Positions 8,659 through 17,551 are shown, counted from the first letter of the stretch. The stretch is DNA of 64,000 bases from Bacteroidaceae bacterium (GCA_017429945.1 JAFRNY010000032.1:1-64000); one strand, 5' to 3'. Notes: generated by a model from the sequence alone, not told the origin. Program-made: numbers and translations.

Positions 8659-9597
8659 TTATTTCACGCTTTTCACACTTTTGCTCCCTCGCCAGACCCA
8701 GTATGCACCGAGCAGGATGAAGGGCACGGAGAGCAGCTGACCCATGTTGAAGAGCATGCCGTTCTCGAACGACACCTGCACTTCCTTGGTGTACTCGATG
8801 AAGAAGCGGAAGGTGAAGATGAGTAGTATGCAGAGGCCGAAGAAGAAGCCCGAGCCTACGCGCTCGGGGCGTCGGCGGTAGAACCACCAGCCTACGAAGA
8901 AGAAGAGGAAGTAGGCTATGGCCTCATAGAGTTGTCCCGGATGGCGCGGCAGCTGGTCGACCTGCTCGAAGATGAATGCCCAAGGCACGTCGGTGGGCTT
9001 GCCGATGATCTCGGAGTTCATGAGGTTGCCCATGCGAATGGCGCAGGCGCAGATGGGCGTCACGATAGCGATGTTGTCTAAGGCCGTGAGGAAGGGCACT
9101 TTCGTGTGGCGCGAGTAGAGCCAGAGCGCTACGATGAACATGAGCGTGCCGCCGTGCGAGGCCAGCCCGGTGTAGCCGGTGAAGTGCCATGAGCCGTCGG
9201 CGCCCATCTTGGCCGGGATTATCATCTCGAGCATGTGTGTGGGCGACGATAGGAAGTATTCGGGCTCGTAGAAGAGGCAGTGGCCCAGGCGTGCGCCAAT
9301 GAGTATGCCGAGGAACGAATAGAGGAAGAGGGGTTCGAACTTCTCATCGGCTATCTTCTGCTCCTTGATGAGCTTGGCCTCGAGCAGATAGGTGAGCAGC
9401 AGGCCTATGCACCAGCACAGCGAGTACCAGCGCACGCCCCAGGAGCCTATGGTGAAGGCTACGACGTCGGGGTTCCAGGAGATGAATAAAAGGGAAGACC
9501 CTCCCCCCGCCCTCCCTGTTAGGGAGGGAGCAGTTACCTGTGCCAGCAGGGTTGCGGATGTAATTAGGAACAAAATGAGAGAAGACAATCTTTTCAT
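8659..9597 (-). CDS. lgt: Prolipoprotein diacylglyceryl transferase with odd N-terminus
   Basis: Lgt signatures are clear: WYSLCWCIGLLLTYLL, ARLGHCLFYEPEYF, GLASHGGTLMF, RMGNLMNSEIIGKPTDVPWAF and RHPGQLYEA, among seven membrane helices. The enzyme moves diacylglycerol from phosphatidylglycerol to the lipobox Cys of prolipoproteins, and many lipoproteins lie in this window. Family members normally begin near the FISWNPDVVAFTIG segment. Here the only upstream ATG adds about 36 residues: a signal-peptide-like stretch (MKRLSSLILFLITSATLLAQ) and then [11 protein letters not shown], which is encoded by a palindromic repeat also found at 9706-9750. Whether the extension is made or translation starts at a non-ATG codon is open. 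Confidence 0.93.
   Translation of the reverse strand: MKRLSSLILFLITSATLLAQVTAPSLTGRAGGGSSLLFISWNPDVVAFTIGSWGVRWYSLCWCIGLLLTYLLEAKLIKEQKIADEKFEPLFLYSFLGILIGARLGHCLFYEPEYFLSSPTHMLEMIIPAKMGADGSWHFTGYTGLASHGGTLMFIVALWLYSRHTKVPFLTALDNIAIVTPICACAIRMGNLMNSEIIGKPTDVPWAFIFEQVDQLPRHPGQLYEAIAYFLFFFVGWWFYRRRPERVGSGFFFGLCILLIFTFRFFIEYTKEVQVSFENGMLFNMGQLLSVPFILLGAYWVWRGSKSVKSVK
9490..9537. repeat. GC-rich palindromic repeat, copy inside lgt
   Basis: GAAGACCCTCCCCCCGCCC followed by the palindrome CCCTCCCTGTTAGGGAGGG and GCAGTTACC. It lies within the lgt reading frame (codons about 21-36) and is nearly identical, in inverted orientation, to the copy at 9706-9750. Confidence 0.85.
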
Positions 9598-9604
9598 TAT
9601 TCTA

Positions 9605-9672
9605 TTAATTAGGTTCCATAAGTTTCGCTTGTCTTGGCCGCTTCGCTTGTGCAGAACGTCCATAACATGCAG
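9605..9672 (-). repeat. Dispersed GTTCTTCGCAGAGCGAAG-family repeat, copy 1
   Basis: The minus strand reads GCATGTTATGGACGTTCTGC followed by AAGCGAAGCGGCCAAG. This closely resembles the plus-strand tract at 23965-24027. It lies upstream of lgt. Confidence 0.55.
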
Positions 9673-9705
9673 AACTTGAATGTGCTAATGAATTATTATT
9701 CTCGA

Positions 9706-9750
9706 CAGTAACCACTCCCTCCCTGACAGGGAGGGCGGGGGGAGAGTCTT
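9706..9750. repeat. GC-rich palindromic repeat, intergenic copy
   Basis: GTAACCACTCCCTCCCTGAC then AGGGAGGGCGGGGGGAGAGT abuts the ychF stop. It is the inverted partner of the copy embedded in lgt. The internal CTCCCTCCC/GGGAGGG pair can form a hairpin, so it may also serve as a terminator for ychF. Confidence 0.85.
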
Positions 9751-10853
9751 CAGACGTTGAATCTAAAGTGCATGATGTCGCCGTCCTGTACGACGTAGTC
9801 CTTGCCTTCGACGCCCATCTTTCCGGCTTCGCGCACGGCTGCCTCTGAACCGTATTTTATGTAGTCGTCGTACTTGATGACCTCGGCGCGAATGAAGCCT
9901 TTCTCGAAGTCGGTGTGGATGACGCCGGCGCACTGGGGCGCTTTCCAGCCGCGGCGGAAGGTCCAGGCTTTCACCTCCATCTCGCCGGCGGTGATGAACG
10001 TTTGCAGGCCGAGCAGCGAGTAGATGGCTTTGATGAGGCGGTCGCAGCCGCTCTCCGTGAGGCCCATGTCCTCGAGGAACATTTGCTTCTCCTCGTAGCT
10101 CTCGAGCTCAGCAATATCGGCCTCGGTCTGTGCGCTGATGATGAGCAGTGCGGCCTGCTCATCCTTGGTGGCTTCGCGCACGGCCTCGACGTAGGCGTTG
10201 CCGTTGGCGGCCGAGGCGTCGTCGACGTTGCAAACGTAGAGCACGGGCTTCGTCGTGAGCAGGAAGAGGTTCTTGGCAGCTGCCACCTCATCATCGGTCT
10301 CGAAGGTCACGGTGCGTGCGCTGCGCCCTTCGACGAGGGCGGCGCGGTAGGCCTCGAGCACGCCGAGTTCTATCTTGGCTTGCTTGTCGCCGCCCACGCG
10401 GGCCTGCTTCTCCACGCGCTGAATGCGGCTCTCTACGGTCTCGAGGTCCTTCAGCTGCAGCTCGGTGTCGATGATTTCCTTGTCGCGGACGGGGTCGACA
10501 CTGCCGTCGACGTGCACGATGTTGGGGTCGTCGAAGCAGCGGAGGACGTGGATGATGGCGTCGCACTCGCGAATGTTGCCGAGGAACTGATTGCCGAGGC
10601 CTTCGCCCTTGGAGGCTCCTTTGACGAGGCCTGCTATGTCGACTATCTCGCACGTGGCGGGCACGATGCGCCCCGGATGCACCAGCTCGGCCAGGCGGTT
10701 GAGCCGCTCGTCGGGCACGGTGATTTGTCCCATCTGCGCATCGATAGTGCAGAAGGGGAAGTTAGCTGCCTGCGCCTTAGCGCTCGAGAGGCAGTTGAAG
10801 AGTGTTGATTTGCCCACGTTGGGCAGTCCTACTATTCCTGCTTTTAATGCCAT
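9750..10853 (-). CDS. ychF: Redox-regulated ATPase YchF (Obg-family)
   Basis: Beginning [20 protein letters not shown], 367 residues, the usual YchF length. The Walker A GLPNVGKS, the switch segment [20 protein letters not shown], a coiled-coil insertion ([18 protein letters not shown]) and the C-terminal TGS domain ([32 protein letters not shown]) are visible. YchF binds the ribosome and hydrolyses ATP rather than GTP; it is linked to stress and redox responses. The start was set at the second Met because it aligns with the family N-terminus. A TAnnTTTG promoter lies about 75 bp upstream. Confidence 0.95.
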   Translation of the reverse strand: MALKAGIVGLPNVGKSTLFNCLSSAKAQAANFPFCTIDAQMGQITVPDERLNRLAELVHPGRIVPATCEIVDIAGLVKGASKGEGLGNQFLGNIRECDAIIHVLRCFDDPNIVHVDGSVDPVRDKEIIDTELQLKDLETVESRIQRVEKQARVGGDKQAKIELGVLEAYRAALVEGRSARTVTFETDDEVAAAKNLFLLTTKPVLYVCNVDDASAANGNAYVEAVREATKDEQAALLIISAQTEADIAELESYEEKQMFLEDMGLTESGCDRLIKAIYSLLGLQTFITAGEMEVKAWTFRRGWKAPQCAGVIHTDFEKGFIRAEVIKYDDYIKYGSEAAVREAGKMGVEGKDYVVQDGDIMHFRFNV

Positions 10854-10929
10854 TATGCTTTTTTTCGTTTGCGTCACACAAGGGCGAAGGGGCTCGCACA
10901 GTGCGACTGTGGTATAAACTTTGCGGCTG

Positions 10930-10937
10930 CAAAGTTA
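10930..10937 (-). promoter_or_regulatory. ychF promoter -7 box
   Basis: TAACTTTG on the minus strand, followed by GCAGCC, about 75 bp before the ychF ATG. It fits the Bacteroidetes -7 consensus. Confidence 0.55.
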
Positions 10938-11023
10938 CGAATTATCTTCCAATATAAGCTATTTTCGCCTCAACTTTCGTGCTTTTTAAGCAGTTTTCAC
11001 TCATTGCACCGTCGCAGGTAAAG

Positions 11024-11056
11024 AAAAAGCCGCGCGGCTGTGCAAGTAGCGCGGCT
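11024..11056 (-). terminator. Terminator after the propeller lipoprotein gene
   Basis: On the minus strand AAGCCGCGC, a 13-nt loop and GCGCGGCTT followed by TTTC form an intrinsic terminator about 90 bp past the stop at 11144. Confidence 0.75.
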
Positions 11057-11143
11057 TAAGGTGTGAAGACTAATAAGCTTGAAGGTGTACGGAAAAAGGT
11101 CAAAGGTATTTAATCGCTCCTCTGACGGTGGCGGCGCTGAAGG

Positions 11144-12694
11144 TCAGGGCTGTGCTTCGGCGCTCTTGGCTACGTGACCCTTATAGGCGGCCATGTCTGC
11201 CTCGGTGAAGCGGATTGCGTGCTCCATCTCCGCCTGGCTTATGCTGACGGCATTGTAGGAGAATTCCGGCACATTGAAGCTCTTGAGTAGCAGCAGGTTG
11301 AACTCTGGGTCGCGCTGCGGCAGCATGAATGGTTTGTGGCCTCGACCCTCGTCGTCGATGTAGGCGATGTATGAGCGTGTGTAGTCGCCGTCGTCGCGGC
11401 GCGAGCTGAAGACAATCCAATGGCTGTTCGACGACCACGACGAGTAACCCTCGCCCTCAGTGGAATTGGTCGCGGCCAGCGGATAGACTTCACCGCTCTC
11501 TATGTTCTTTATCCATAGGTCCGCATCTTTATGATAGAGGTGGAACTGTCCGTAGCGGGCGAGCGAGTAGAGCAGGAAGCGCCCGTCGGGACTGGCCACG
11601 GGCTCGCTGGCACTGAGCTGCAGACTGCTGGCATCCACTTCGAGGCGCGGCTGTCCGAAAGTGTGGCTGACGGTGTCGAAGGGCATTGAATATATGTCGT
11701 AGAAGAGGCTGTCGTAGCGTAGCACGAGGTTGGCCTCGAAGTTGCTGTCGGTGAAGCTGAACTTTGGCAGATGTGCGTCGCAGTAGTAGAGGCGTGTGCC
11801 GTCGGCCGACCAACAGGGGAAGGTCTCGAAATGGTCGGTCGTGCGTATGATGTGGCGCACCTCGTTGTGCTCCACGTCGTAGAGGAGAAGGTCTGACGAA
11901 CCATCGTACACCTCAATCTTCGAGGGGCTGTTGTAGTGGAACACCTGCGCTGTCCTGTTCGTGCTGTAAGCTACGAAAGGCAATCTGGGATGCCAGTTGC
12001 CATAGGCACCGGATGCCAGAATGCTGTCGTGCTTAATCATAATCTTATGTGCATCGGTGCCGTCAACGAAGACAGTGCCCTTGTGATTCTCGCGTACGTG
12101 CAGGTACATTCGCTGGGCGTTGTGGTCTTGAAATTTGTGGCAGTTGATGCAATGCCCCTCGCTGGGATTGATGTCGCGGTGGTTCTCGTAGACGGTCTTG
12201 ACGTCGAAATTGGTGAGGTCGCGTTGGTAGATGCCGAGCTGCTGATAGACCTCATAGCCTGGCTCAATCAGGCGGTAGGTGACGTATGGGTCGACGTTCT
12301 CTCGGGCAACGTTAATGTTAAATGCCGGATGTCGCACCCAGCCTTGCGACCTATGAACATAGACGCTGATCTTGAAGCTCTTGCCTCGCTGGTCGCTAAG
12401 CAGCTTGCGCCATGCTGTGGAGTCAATGTCAATTTTGCCGTCGGCCGAAGCTCCGCACACTATGCCCTCCACGTCGGCTACGAAGGCATCGGAGAGCGAG
12501 TCGAGAACCATGAAGTTCAGCGGCGCGATGTTCGGTGGAACCGTCACGTCACGGTAGTCGGGAAAGATGTATGCCGAATCAGTCACGTCGGCGAAGGCCG
12601 TGGGCACTGCCGTAGGCTTGCCGTTGCAACTGCTGATTGTCGTTCCAGCGATAAGAAGCAACGCTGTGGTTATAAAGAATGAAGATCTTTTCAT
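11144..12694 (-). CDS. TolB-like beta-propeller lipoprotein with CxxCH motif (copy A1)
   Basis: A 516-residue predicted lipoprotein: signal peptide ending TTISSC, with the lipidated Cys at 23. Residues 30-170 form an N-terminal domain (FPDYRDVTVPPNIAPLNF). GHCINCHKFQ at 182-186 has the CxxCH form of covalent c-type heme sites. The rest has PD40/TolB-like blades (GNWHPRLPFVAYSTNR, FETFPCWSADGTRLYYC, EPVASPDGRFLLYSLA, SWSSNSHWIVFSSRRDDG). It is probably anchored on the periplasmic side of a membrane. It follows its DUF6057-like partner by 29 bp, and the pair is duplicated upstream. Heme attachment is inferred from the motif only; a metal site or structural Cys pair is the alternative. Confidence 0.72.
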   Translation of the reverse strand: MKRSSFFITTALLLIAGTTISSCNGKPTAVPTAFADVTDSAYIFPDYRDVTVPPNIAPLNFMVLDSLSDAFVADVEGIVCGASADGKIDIDSTAWRKLLSDQRGKSFKISVYVHRSQGWVRHPAFNINVARENVDPYVTYRLIEPGYEVYQQLGIYQRDLTNFDVKTVYENHRDINPSEGHCINCHKFQDHNAQRMYLHVRENHKGTVFVDGTDAHKIMIKHDSILASGAYGNWHPRLPFVAYSTNRTAQVFHYNSPSKIEVYDGSSDLLLYDVEHNEVRHIIRTTDHFETFPCWSADGTRLYYCDAHLPKFSFTDSNFEANLVLRYDSLFYDIYSMPFDTVSHTFGQPRLEVDASSLQLSASEPVASPDGRFLLYSLARYGQFHLYHKDADLWIKNIESGEVYPLAATNSTEGEGYSSWSSNSHWIVFSSRRDDGDYTRSYIAYIDDEGRGHKPFMLPQRDPEFNLLLLKSFNVPEFSYNAVSISQAEMEHAIRFTEADMAAYKGHVAKSAEAQP

Positions 12695-12735
12695 TTTTCA
12701 CTTTTCACTTTTCATTTTTCATTTTAATTCACTCC
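12695..12735. repeat. TTTTTCACTTTTCA-type spacer repeat, copy 1
   Basis: The 29-bp gap plus the end of the upstream gene is built from TTTTTCACTTTTCACTTTTC and similar units. The same string recurs in the second module at 15821-15861 and relatives occur at 35010-35058 and 43196-43240. Read on the minus strand it is an A-rich leader directly before an ATG. Confidence 0.8.
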
Positions 12736-14319
12736 CGCACGGTTGTGCTCTTGCTCATCGTCGCCTGGCTTGCGCGTGTTGTGGAGGTTTCCGAAGAAAT
12801 AGTAGTAGGGGTAGTAGCCTTTGTACTTTTCGAAGAGGACTTCGGCGCCCTGCTCGCGATCCTGCATATAGGGCATGGCTTCTTTGACGAACAGCTCGTA
12901 GGCGTTCATCTGCATCTCAAGTTGCGGGAACGCTTTGAGGATTCCCGGCTCTTTCACGGCTGCGATGGTGAGGCCTTCGGCTATGGAGCGTGGCAGCGAC
13001 TCGTCAATGAACTTGCCACACCGTTGCAGGAAGTCGGGCATACGTTTGGCATAGAGGCAGGCCATGGTGCTCCATATCAGGGCATCTTTGTTCTTGAATG
13101 TCTGAAGGTTGGCGTAGTAGCCTAAGAAGCCTGGCTTGAGGTAGAATTGCTCAAAGCTGTGGCGTTCGGGAGCCATGGCTATGACGGCAGAGAACTCGGG
13201 GTCGGCAGCCACGAGCTCTGCGTGGCCGACCATAGGCTCGAACCTGCTGATGAAGTCGCCCTCGAATGGCACTCTCTTCAGCACACCGAAATATTTGCGT
13301 GCCAGTTTCCAATCTCCGTCAATGAGTGCTATTTTGGTGAGATACTTTAATGTGTAGAGTGAGGGGCCGTCCAGCGTCATCTCTTCCATGGCGTAGTGCC
13401 GTGAGGCGCGATAGAGACCAGCGTGATAGTCGCAGTCGATGACGTGGTAGTTGATGCAATGGTTGTGTTTGCCGTCATATCCCATTGTCGGGATGGAGTC
13501 AAACTCCAGCCTGATGTCGAAGAGACGGTCGGCCAGCTGCCCTGTGCGTGCTAAAGCCAGGGCGTAGTAGCCACTAACGAATCTGTTACAGATGTCGGCG
13601 TGCTCGTGTGCCGTGGCCGACATCCCCGCGTAGTCTTCGTGGAGGAGCTGCACCTGCATGCGGGTCAGTGGACGCAGATACGGATGCCGGTCCTGGAGGT
13701 GCCAGGCGCTCAACGCGAAACAGCCGACCGCGATGATCAGTTCTGCCGCAGCCCAGTGCCAAGCTGTAGCGGCTTGGGCATTTGCCTTCTTTCTGCTGAG
13801 CTTCAGGGCCAAGGCCAGCACGCCGGCTATGGCAGCATAGAGCGCGGGTGCGGCCAGGATGCGGCCGGGCTCACTCTTATAGAAAAGGTTGAGGCCTACG
13901 TGGGCCGTCCACCACAGCCAAGCGCCGGCGGGCAGATAGCTGAGGCAGCGCCAGCCGCCTCTGAGCCGTAGGCAGTAGCTCGTGAGCCACGTGCCGGCCG
14001 TGAGCAGCAAGGCCACCAACAGTCCCCCGACCACGGGCCAGTGGTAGAGCGTCAGCAGGGCGCGCCCTGCTATCCACAGCCATCCGAAGGATTTCTGGGC
14101 GAGCCAGTACATCAGAGTGGCGTCGGCGGCGAAGAACGAGCGCTCATAGGCTATGCGCAAGACATCGCCCATCCACCACGAGGCCCACACCCAGGCAAGC
14201 ACGAAGAAAGCTACGCCAGTGATTATGCCCCATGGCAGGCGGCGACCGACCTTGTTCTTCGGCTCTTCGGCCTTCGTCGCGGGTCGCTTTTGTGTGATGC
14301 TCTGCTTCTTATTCTTCAT
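12724..14319 (-). CDS. DUF6057-like polytopic membrane protein (copy B1)
   Basis: A 531-residue protein. A basic, Lys-rich N-terminus (1-28) precedes five or six hydrophobic helices (WGIITGVAFFVLAWVWASWW, WPVVGGLLVALLLTAGTW, LAAPALYAAIAGVLALAL, AAAELIIAVGCFALSAW). After about residue 220 comes a long soluble, helix-rich part with TPR-like character (SGYYALALARTGQLADRLF, LKYLTKIALIDGDWKLARKYF) and a conserved YKGYYPYYYFFGNLHNTRK tail. I recall this type as DUF6057, of unknown function. Its ATG overlaps the stop of the A2 lipoprotein by 11 bp, and A1 follows after 29 bp, which ties the genes into one operon. Confidence 0.7.
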   Translation of the reverse strand: MKNKKQSITQKRPATKAEEPKNKVGRRLPWGIITGVAFFVLAWVWASWWMGDVLRIAYERSFFAADATLMYWLAQKSFGWLWIAGRALLTLYHWPVVGGLLVALLLTAGTWLTSYCLRLRGGWRCLSYLPAGAWLWWTAHVGLNLFYKSEPGRILAAPALYAAIAGVLALALKLSRKKANAQAATAWHWAAAELIIAVGCFALSAWHLQDRHPYLRPLTRMQVQLLHEDYAGMSATAHEHADICNRFVSGYYALALARTGQLADRLFDIRLEFDSIPTMGYDGKHNHCINYHVIDCDYHAGLYRASRHYAMEEMTLDGPSLYTLKYLTKIALIDGDWKLARKYFGVLKRVPFEGDFISRFEPMVGHAELVAADPEFSAVIAMAPERHSFEQFYLKPGFLGYYANLQTFKNKDALIWSTMACLYAKRMPDFLQRCGKFIDESLPRSIAEGLTIAAVKEPGILKAFPQLEMQMNAYELFVKEAMPYMQDREQGAEVLFEKYKGYYPYYYFFGNLHNTRKPGDDEQEHNRAGVN

Positions 14320-15820
14320 AACTTGCCAGTTCTGCTTCGGTGTCGTAGACTATGTGGTTCAGTTTCTCTGTCGATATTTTCACGGCATCCTTCGTCAGCT
14401 CAGGAACGTTGAAGCTCTTGAGCAACATGGTGTTGAAGTCGGGGTCGCGCTGAGGCAGCAGGAAGGCTTTATGGGCGCGGCCGTCACGGTCGAAGTAGGC
14501 TATGAACACTCGCGAGTAGGCCGCATCCAGACGGCGGCTGGCGAATGCTATCCAGCGGCCGTTCGACGACCATGAGTGGAAACTCTCGGCCTCGGCGCTG
14601 TTGGCTGCGGTGAGAGGGTAACTGTCTGAGTTAGCCAACCTCTTCACCCACAGGTCGGCGCTGTGGTGCCAAATGTGGAACTGTCCGTAGTCGCCCTGCG
14701 TATAAAGCAGGTATTTGCCATCGGGGCTTATGCGCGGCACGCTGGTGCTGTGGCCCGAGGCGCTGGCGTCCACTTCGAGGCGCGGCTCGCCGAAGGTGCG
14801 TGTGGCGGCGTCAAAGGGAATGGAATAGATATCGTAGAGGAGGCTGTCGTACTTTGCCACGGTGCGCAGTATGAGACTGTCGGCGCGTGCCTCGTTGCAG
14901 CGGGCCGAGCAGTAGTAGAGGCGGCTGCCGTCGGGTGCCCAGCAGGGGAAGGTCTCGAGGGCATCGGACGAGCGCAGGATGTGGCGCACGCTGTTCTTCT
15001 CGACGTCGTAGAGCAGAAGGTCGGAGGCCATGTCGAGCACTTCAATCTTCTCTTTGTGGAACATGTGGAAGACCTGACCGGTGCTGTTCGTAGAGAAGGC
15101 TACGAGGGCTTGCGTGGGATGCCACGAGGGATAGACGCCGGCAGCGATGATACTGTCGTGCTTGATGGCTATCTTGTGGGCCTCGTTGCCTTCGATGATT
15201 ACCGTGCCGCCGTGGGCTGCACGCACGTGGAAGAGCATGCGGTCGGTGGAGTAGTTTTGGAAATTATGGCAGTTGACGCAGTGGTTGTCCTTGTCGCTGA
15301 ACGAGCGGTTGTTCTCGTAGATGACGGCTTCGTCGAAGTTAGAGAGGTTGCGCTGGTAGAGGCCCAGTTGTCGGTAGAGTTCATAGCCCGGTTCGATTAG
15401 TCGGTAGCTCAAGAAACCGTCGATGGGCTCTTCGGCCACATGCAGCGTGTAGGGCAGAAAGCGCACCCAGCCCGCCGGGCGATGGGCGTAGACGTGCACG
15501 GCGATGTCCTTCCCCTTGTTCTGTTCCAGCAGCTGTCGCCAGGCTGTGGAGTCGATGTCGGTCTTGCCGTCGGCCGTAGCTCCAGCCACCAAACTGCCTA
15601 TCTCCACAACGAACTCCGTGGCGCCGTCATCGCTGACCTTGATGTTCATTGGCGCGATGTTTGGCGGAATCGTCACGTCGCGATAGTCTGGGAATATCAT
15701 GGCGGAATCGGTCACGTCGGTGAAAGCTGTAGGCACCGACTTAGGCCTGCCGCTGCAACTGCTCATCGCCAAGACTGCGATAAAAAGAGTTGTGGTTATA
15801 AAGAATGAAGATCTTTTCAT
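14309..15820 (-). CDS. TolB-like beta-propeller lipoprotein with CxxCH motif (copy A2)
   Basis: A 503-residue paralogue of the A1 protein: the same MKRSSFFITT start, lipobox LAMSSC (Cys22), FPDYRDVTIPPNIAPMN, the YRLIEPGYELYRQLGLYQRNLSNFD block, and NHCVNCHNFQ at 181-185 (CxxCH). Propeller repeats follow (YPSWHPTQALVAFSTNS, FPCWAPDGSRLYYC, PRISPDGKYLLYTQ, SWSSNGRWIAFASRR). Conservation of the CxxCH motif in both copies, while many surface residues differ, argues that the motif is functional. It overlaps B1 by 11 bp and sits 29 bp after B2. The role is unknown; a heme-bearing periplasmic sensor or carrier is an inference. Confidence 0.72.
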   Translation of the reverse strand: MKRSSFFITTTLFIAVLAMSSCSGRPKSVPTAFTDVTDSAMIFPDYRDVTIPPNIAPMNIKVSDDGATEFVVEIGSLVAGATADGKTDIDSTAWRQLLEQNKGKDIAVHVYAHRPAGWVRFLPYTLHVAEEPIDGFLSYRLIEPGYELYRQLGLYQRNLSNFDEAVIYENNRSFSDKDNHCVNCHNFQNYSTDRMLFHVRAAHGGTVIIEGNEAHKIAIKHDSIIAAGVYPSWHPTQALVAFSTNSTGQVFHMFHKEKIEVLDMASDLLLYDVEKNSVRHILRSSDALETFPCWAPDGSRLYYCSARCNEARADSLILRTVAKYDSLLYDIYSIPFDAATRTFGEPRLEVDASASGHSTSVPRISPDGKYLLYTQGDYGQFHIWHHSADLWVKRLANSDSYPLTAANSAEAESFHSWSSNGRWIAFASRRLDAAYSRVFIAYFDRDGRAHKAFLLPQRDPDFNTMLLKSFNVPELTKDAVKISTEKLNHIVYDTEAELASYEE

Positions 15821-15861
15821 TTTTCACTTTTCACTTTTCATTTTTCATTTTAATTCACTCC
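15821..15861. repeat. TTTTTCACTTTTCA-type spacer repeat, copy 2
   Basis: Matches the 12695-12735 spacer base for base over about 40 bp, including the flanking AATTCACTCCCGC that encodes the end of both membrane proteins. This points to recent duplication or gene conversion at this junction. Confidence 0.8.
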
Positions 15862-17403
15862 CGCGTTGGAGCTTGCGTGTTCTTTCTTGTCGCTCTTGCG
15901 TGTGGCTTTGAGGTTGCCGAAGAAATAGTAGTAGGGGTAGTAGCCTTTGTAGCTGTCGAAAAGCTGGCGGGCATAGCGCGGGCGGTCTTTCATCTCGGTG
16001 GCTACGTTACGTAGGAAGCCCGTGTACATCTGTGCCGTCATCTGCAGTTGCGGAAACGCTTGGACGATTGCCGGGTTCTTCTTGACCTGAGTGACGAGGC
16101 CTTCGGCAATCGTCTTTTGCGGCGTGGAGCCCATGAGAGCCTGGCAGCGCTCGAGGAAAGCTGGCATGCGTTTGGAATAGAGGTTGGCCAGCAGGCTGTG
16201 CTGCAGCGCTGTGGCCGAGCGCCCTGCCATGAGCACGCAGTTGTAGCCTAGGAACACTGGTTGCTCAAAGTAGCTCTCGAAGTTGTCCATTACGGGTTCT
16301 GTCTGTCGCAGGAGCGCAAACTCGGGGTCGGCGGCCACGCGCTCGGGGCTGTCGAGCATAGCCGAATAGCGCTCGATGAATGCGCCTTCGAAGGGCGCAC
16401 GCCCGAGAATGCTGAGGTATTTGCGGGCGAGCGGCCAGTTGTGGTCGAGCAGGGCCAGGCGCGTGAGGTGCTTCAGCGTGGCGAGCGACGGTCCTTCCAT
16501 TGTCATGCGCTCTACGGCTTTATGCTCGGCCGAGCGGAAGAGTCCGGCGGCGTAGTTGCAATCGATGATATAATAGTTTGAACCTACGTCGGGTTCGCCC
16601 GAATAATTTACTACGTGCAGCGAGTCGAAGTCGAGCCGAATGTCGAAGAGGTCGTCGGCGAGGCGTCCCGTGTGGACGAGGGCGATGGCGTAGTAGGCTG
16701 CCAGTGGGCGGTAGGAGAGCGAGGCGTGGTCGCGTGCCGTCTGGCTCATGCCTTCCCAGTCCTCATTAAGCATCTGCACCTGCATGTGTGTCAGCGGTCG
16801 GGCATAGGGATGCCTCACGTGTGTTATAGCCACCGGCACTCCGAAGCACACGACGAGCGTTGCCACGGTGGAAACCCATGTGCCGACGGTGGCGGGCGCT
16901 CCTGAGTGGTGCTTATGGTTGGCGGATCGGCTCTTGAATGTCCAGATGATAAAGGCATCGATGGCGCAGACGAGCACGCCCAGGAGCAGTATGCCCAGCG
17001 TGCGGCCCGGCTCGCTCTCGTAGTAGAGGTTGAGGCCAGTCCATGCCACCCACGCCATCCATGCGCCCGCGGGCAGCAGGCTGAGCCATCGCCAGCGAGG
17101 GCGTAGCCGCAGGCAGTAGCCCACGAGCCATGTGGCGGCCGTCAGCAGCAGCGCCACGGCGAGCCCGCCGAGCAGTGGCCAGCGGTAGAGCAGCAAGAGC
17201 GCACGCCCCGCTATCCACAGCGATCCGAACGATTGCTGCCAGAGGAAGTGCATGAGTGTGCTGTCGGCTGCGAGATAAGAATTCTCGTAGGTGATGCGGT
17301 AGATATCACCCATCCACCACGAGGCCCACGTCCACGCCAGGGCGAAGAGCAGTGCGTAGGCGAAGGTGCGATAGTGCGAGTTGATAAAAGGTACTTGTTT
17401 CAT
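15850..17403 (-). CDS. DUF6057-like polytopic membrane protein (copy B2)
   Basis: A 517-residue paralogue of B1, with shared ASWWMGDIYRITYENSYLAADSTLMHFLWQQSFG, SEPGRTLGILLLGV, RHPYARPLTHMQVQMLNEDW and the terminal YKGYYPYYYFFGNLKATRK. The N-terminus lacks B1's Lys-rich extension. Five or six membrane helices lie in the first 215 residues and a soluble helical part follows. First gene of the four-gene B2-A2-B1-A1 array, with a good promoter 21 bp upstream. The array probably arose by tandem duplication of a B-A pair; coding sequences have diverged widely while the junctions remain nearly identical. Confidence 0.7.
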   Translation of the reverse strand: MKQVPFINSHYRTFAYALLFALAWTWASWWMGDIYRITYENSYLAADSTLMHFLWQQSFGSLWIAGRALLLLYRWPLLGGLAVALLLTAATWLVGYCLRLRPRWRWLSLLPAGAWMAWVAWTGLNLYYESEPGRTLGILLLGVLVCAIDAFIIWTFKSRSANHKHHSGAPATVGTWVSTVATLVVCFGVPVAITHVRHPYARPLTHMQVQMLNEDWEGMSQTARDHASLSYRPLAAYYAIALVHTGRLADDLFDIRLDFDSLHVVNYSGEPDVGSNYYIIDCNYAAGLFRSAEHKAVERMTMEGPSLATLKHLTRLALLDHNWPLARKYLSILGRAPFEGAFIERYSAMLDSPERVAADPEFALLRQTEPVMDNFESYFEQPVFLGYNCVLMAGRSATALQHSLLANLYSKRMPAFLERCQALMGSTPQKTIAEGLVTQVKKNPAIVQAFPQLQMTAQMYTGFLRNVATEMKDRPRYARQLFDSYKGYYPYYYFFGNLKATRKSDKKEHASSNAGVN

Positions 17404-17423
17404 TTCCTTATCGCTTTTGACTG

Positions 17424-17431
17424 CAAAAATA
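17424..17431 (-). promoter_or_regulatory. Promoter -7 box of the duplicated module operon
   Basis: TATTTTTG followed by CAGTC on the minus strand, 21 bp before the B2 start codon. It matches TAnnTTTG and implies a very short leader for the four-gene transcript. Confidence 0.5.
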
Positions 17432-17463
17432 ATAGAACTTGCGTTAAGGACAAAAGATTAAAG

Positions 17464-17510
17464 TAAAAAAATGACAAAATGCCGCAGTCATCGTCAGATA
17501 ACTGCGGCAT
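17464..17510 (-). terminator. Terminator after the 983-residue secreted protein
   Basis: On the minus strand ATGCCGCAGT, a 12-nt loop and ACTGCGGCAT precede TTTGTCATTTTTTT, an intrinsic terminator about 40 bp past the stop at 17552. Confidence 0.8.
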
Positions 17511-17551
17511 AATTGTATCATTGTGGGCTTTAAACGGCCCTCTTCAGAGCT

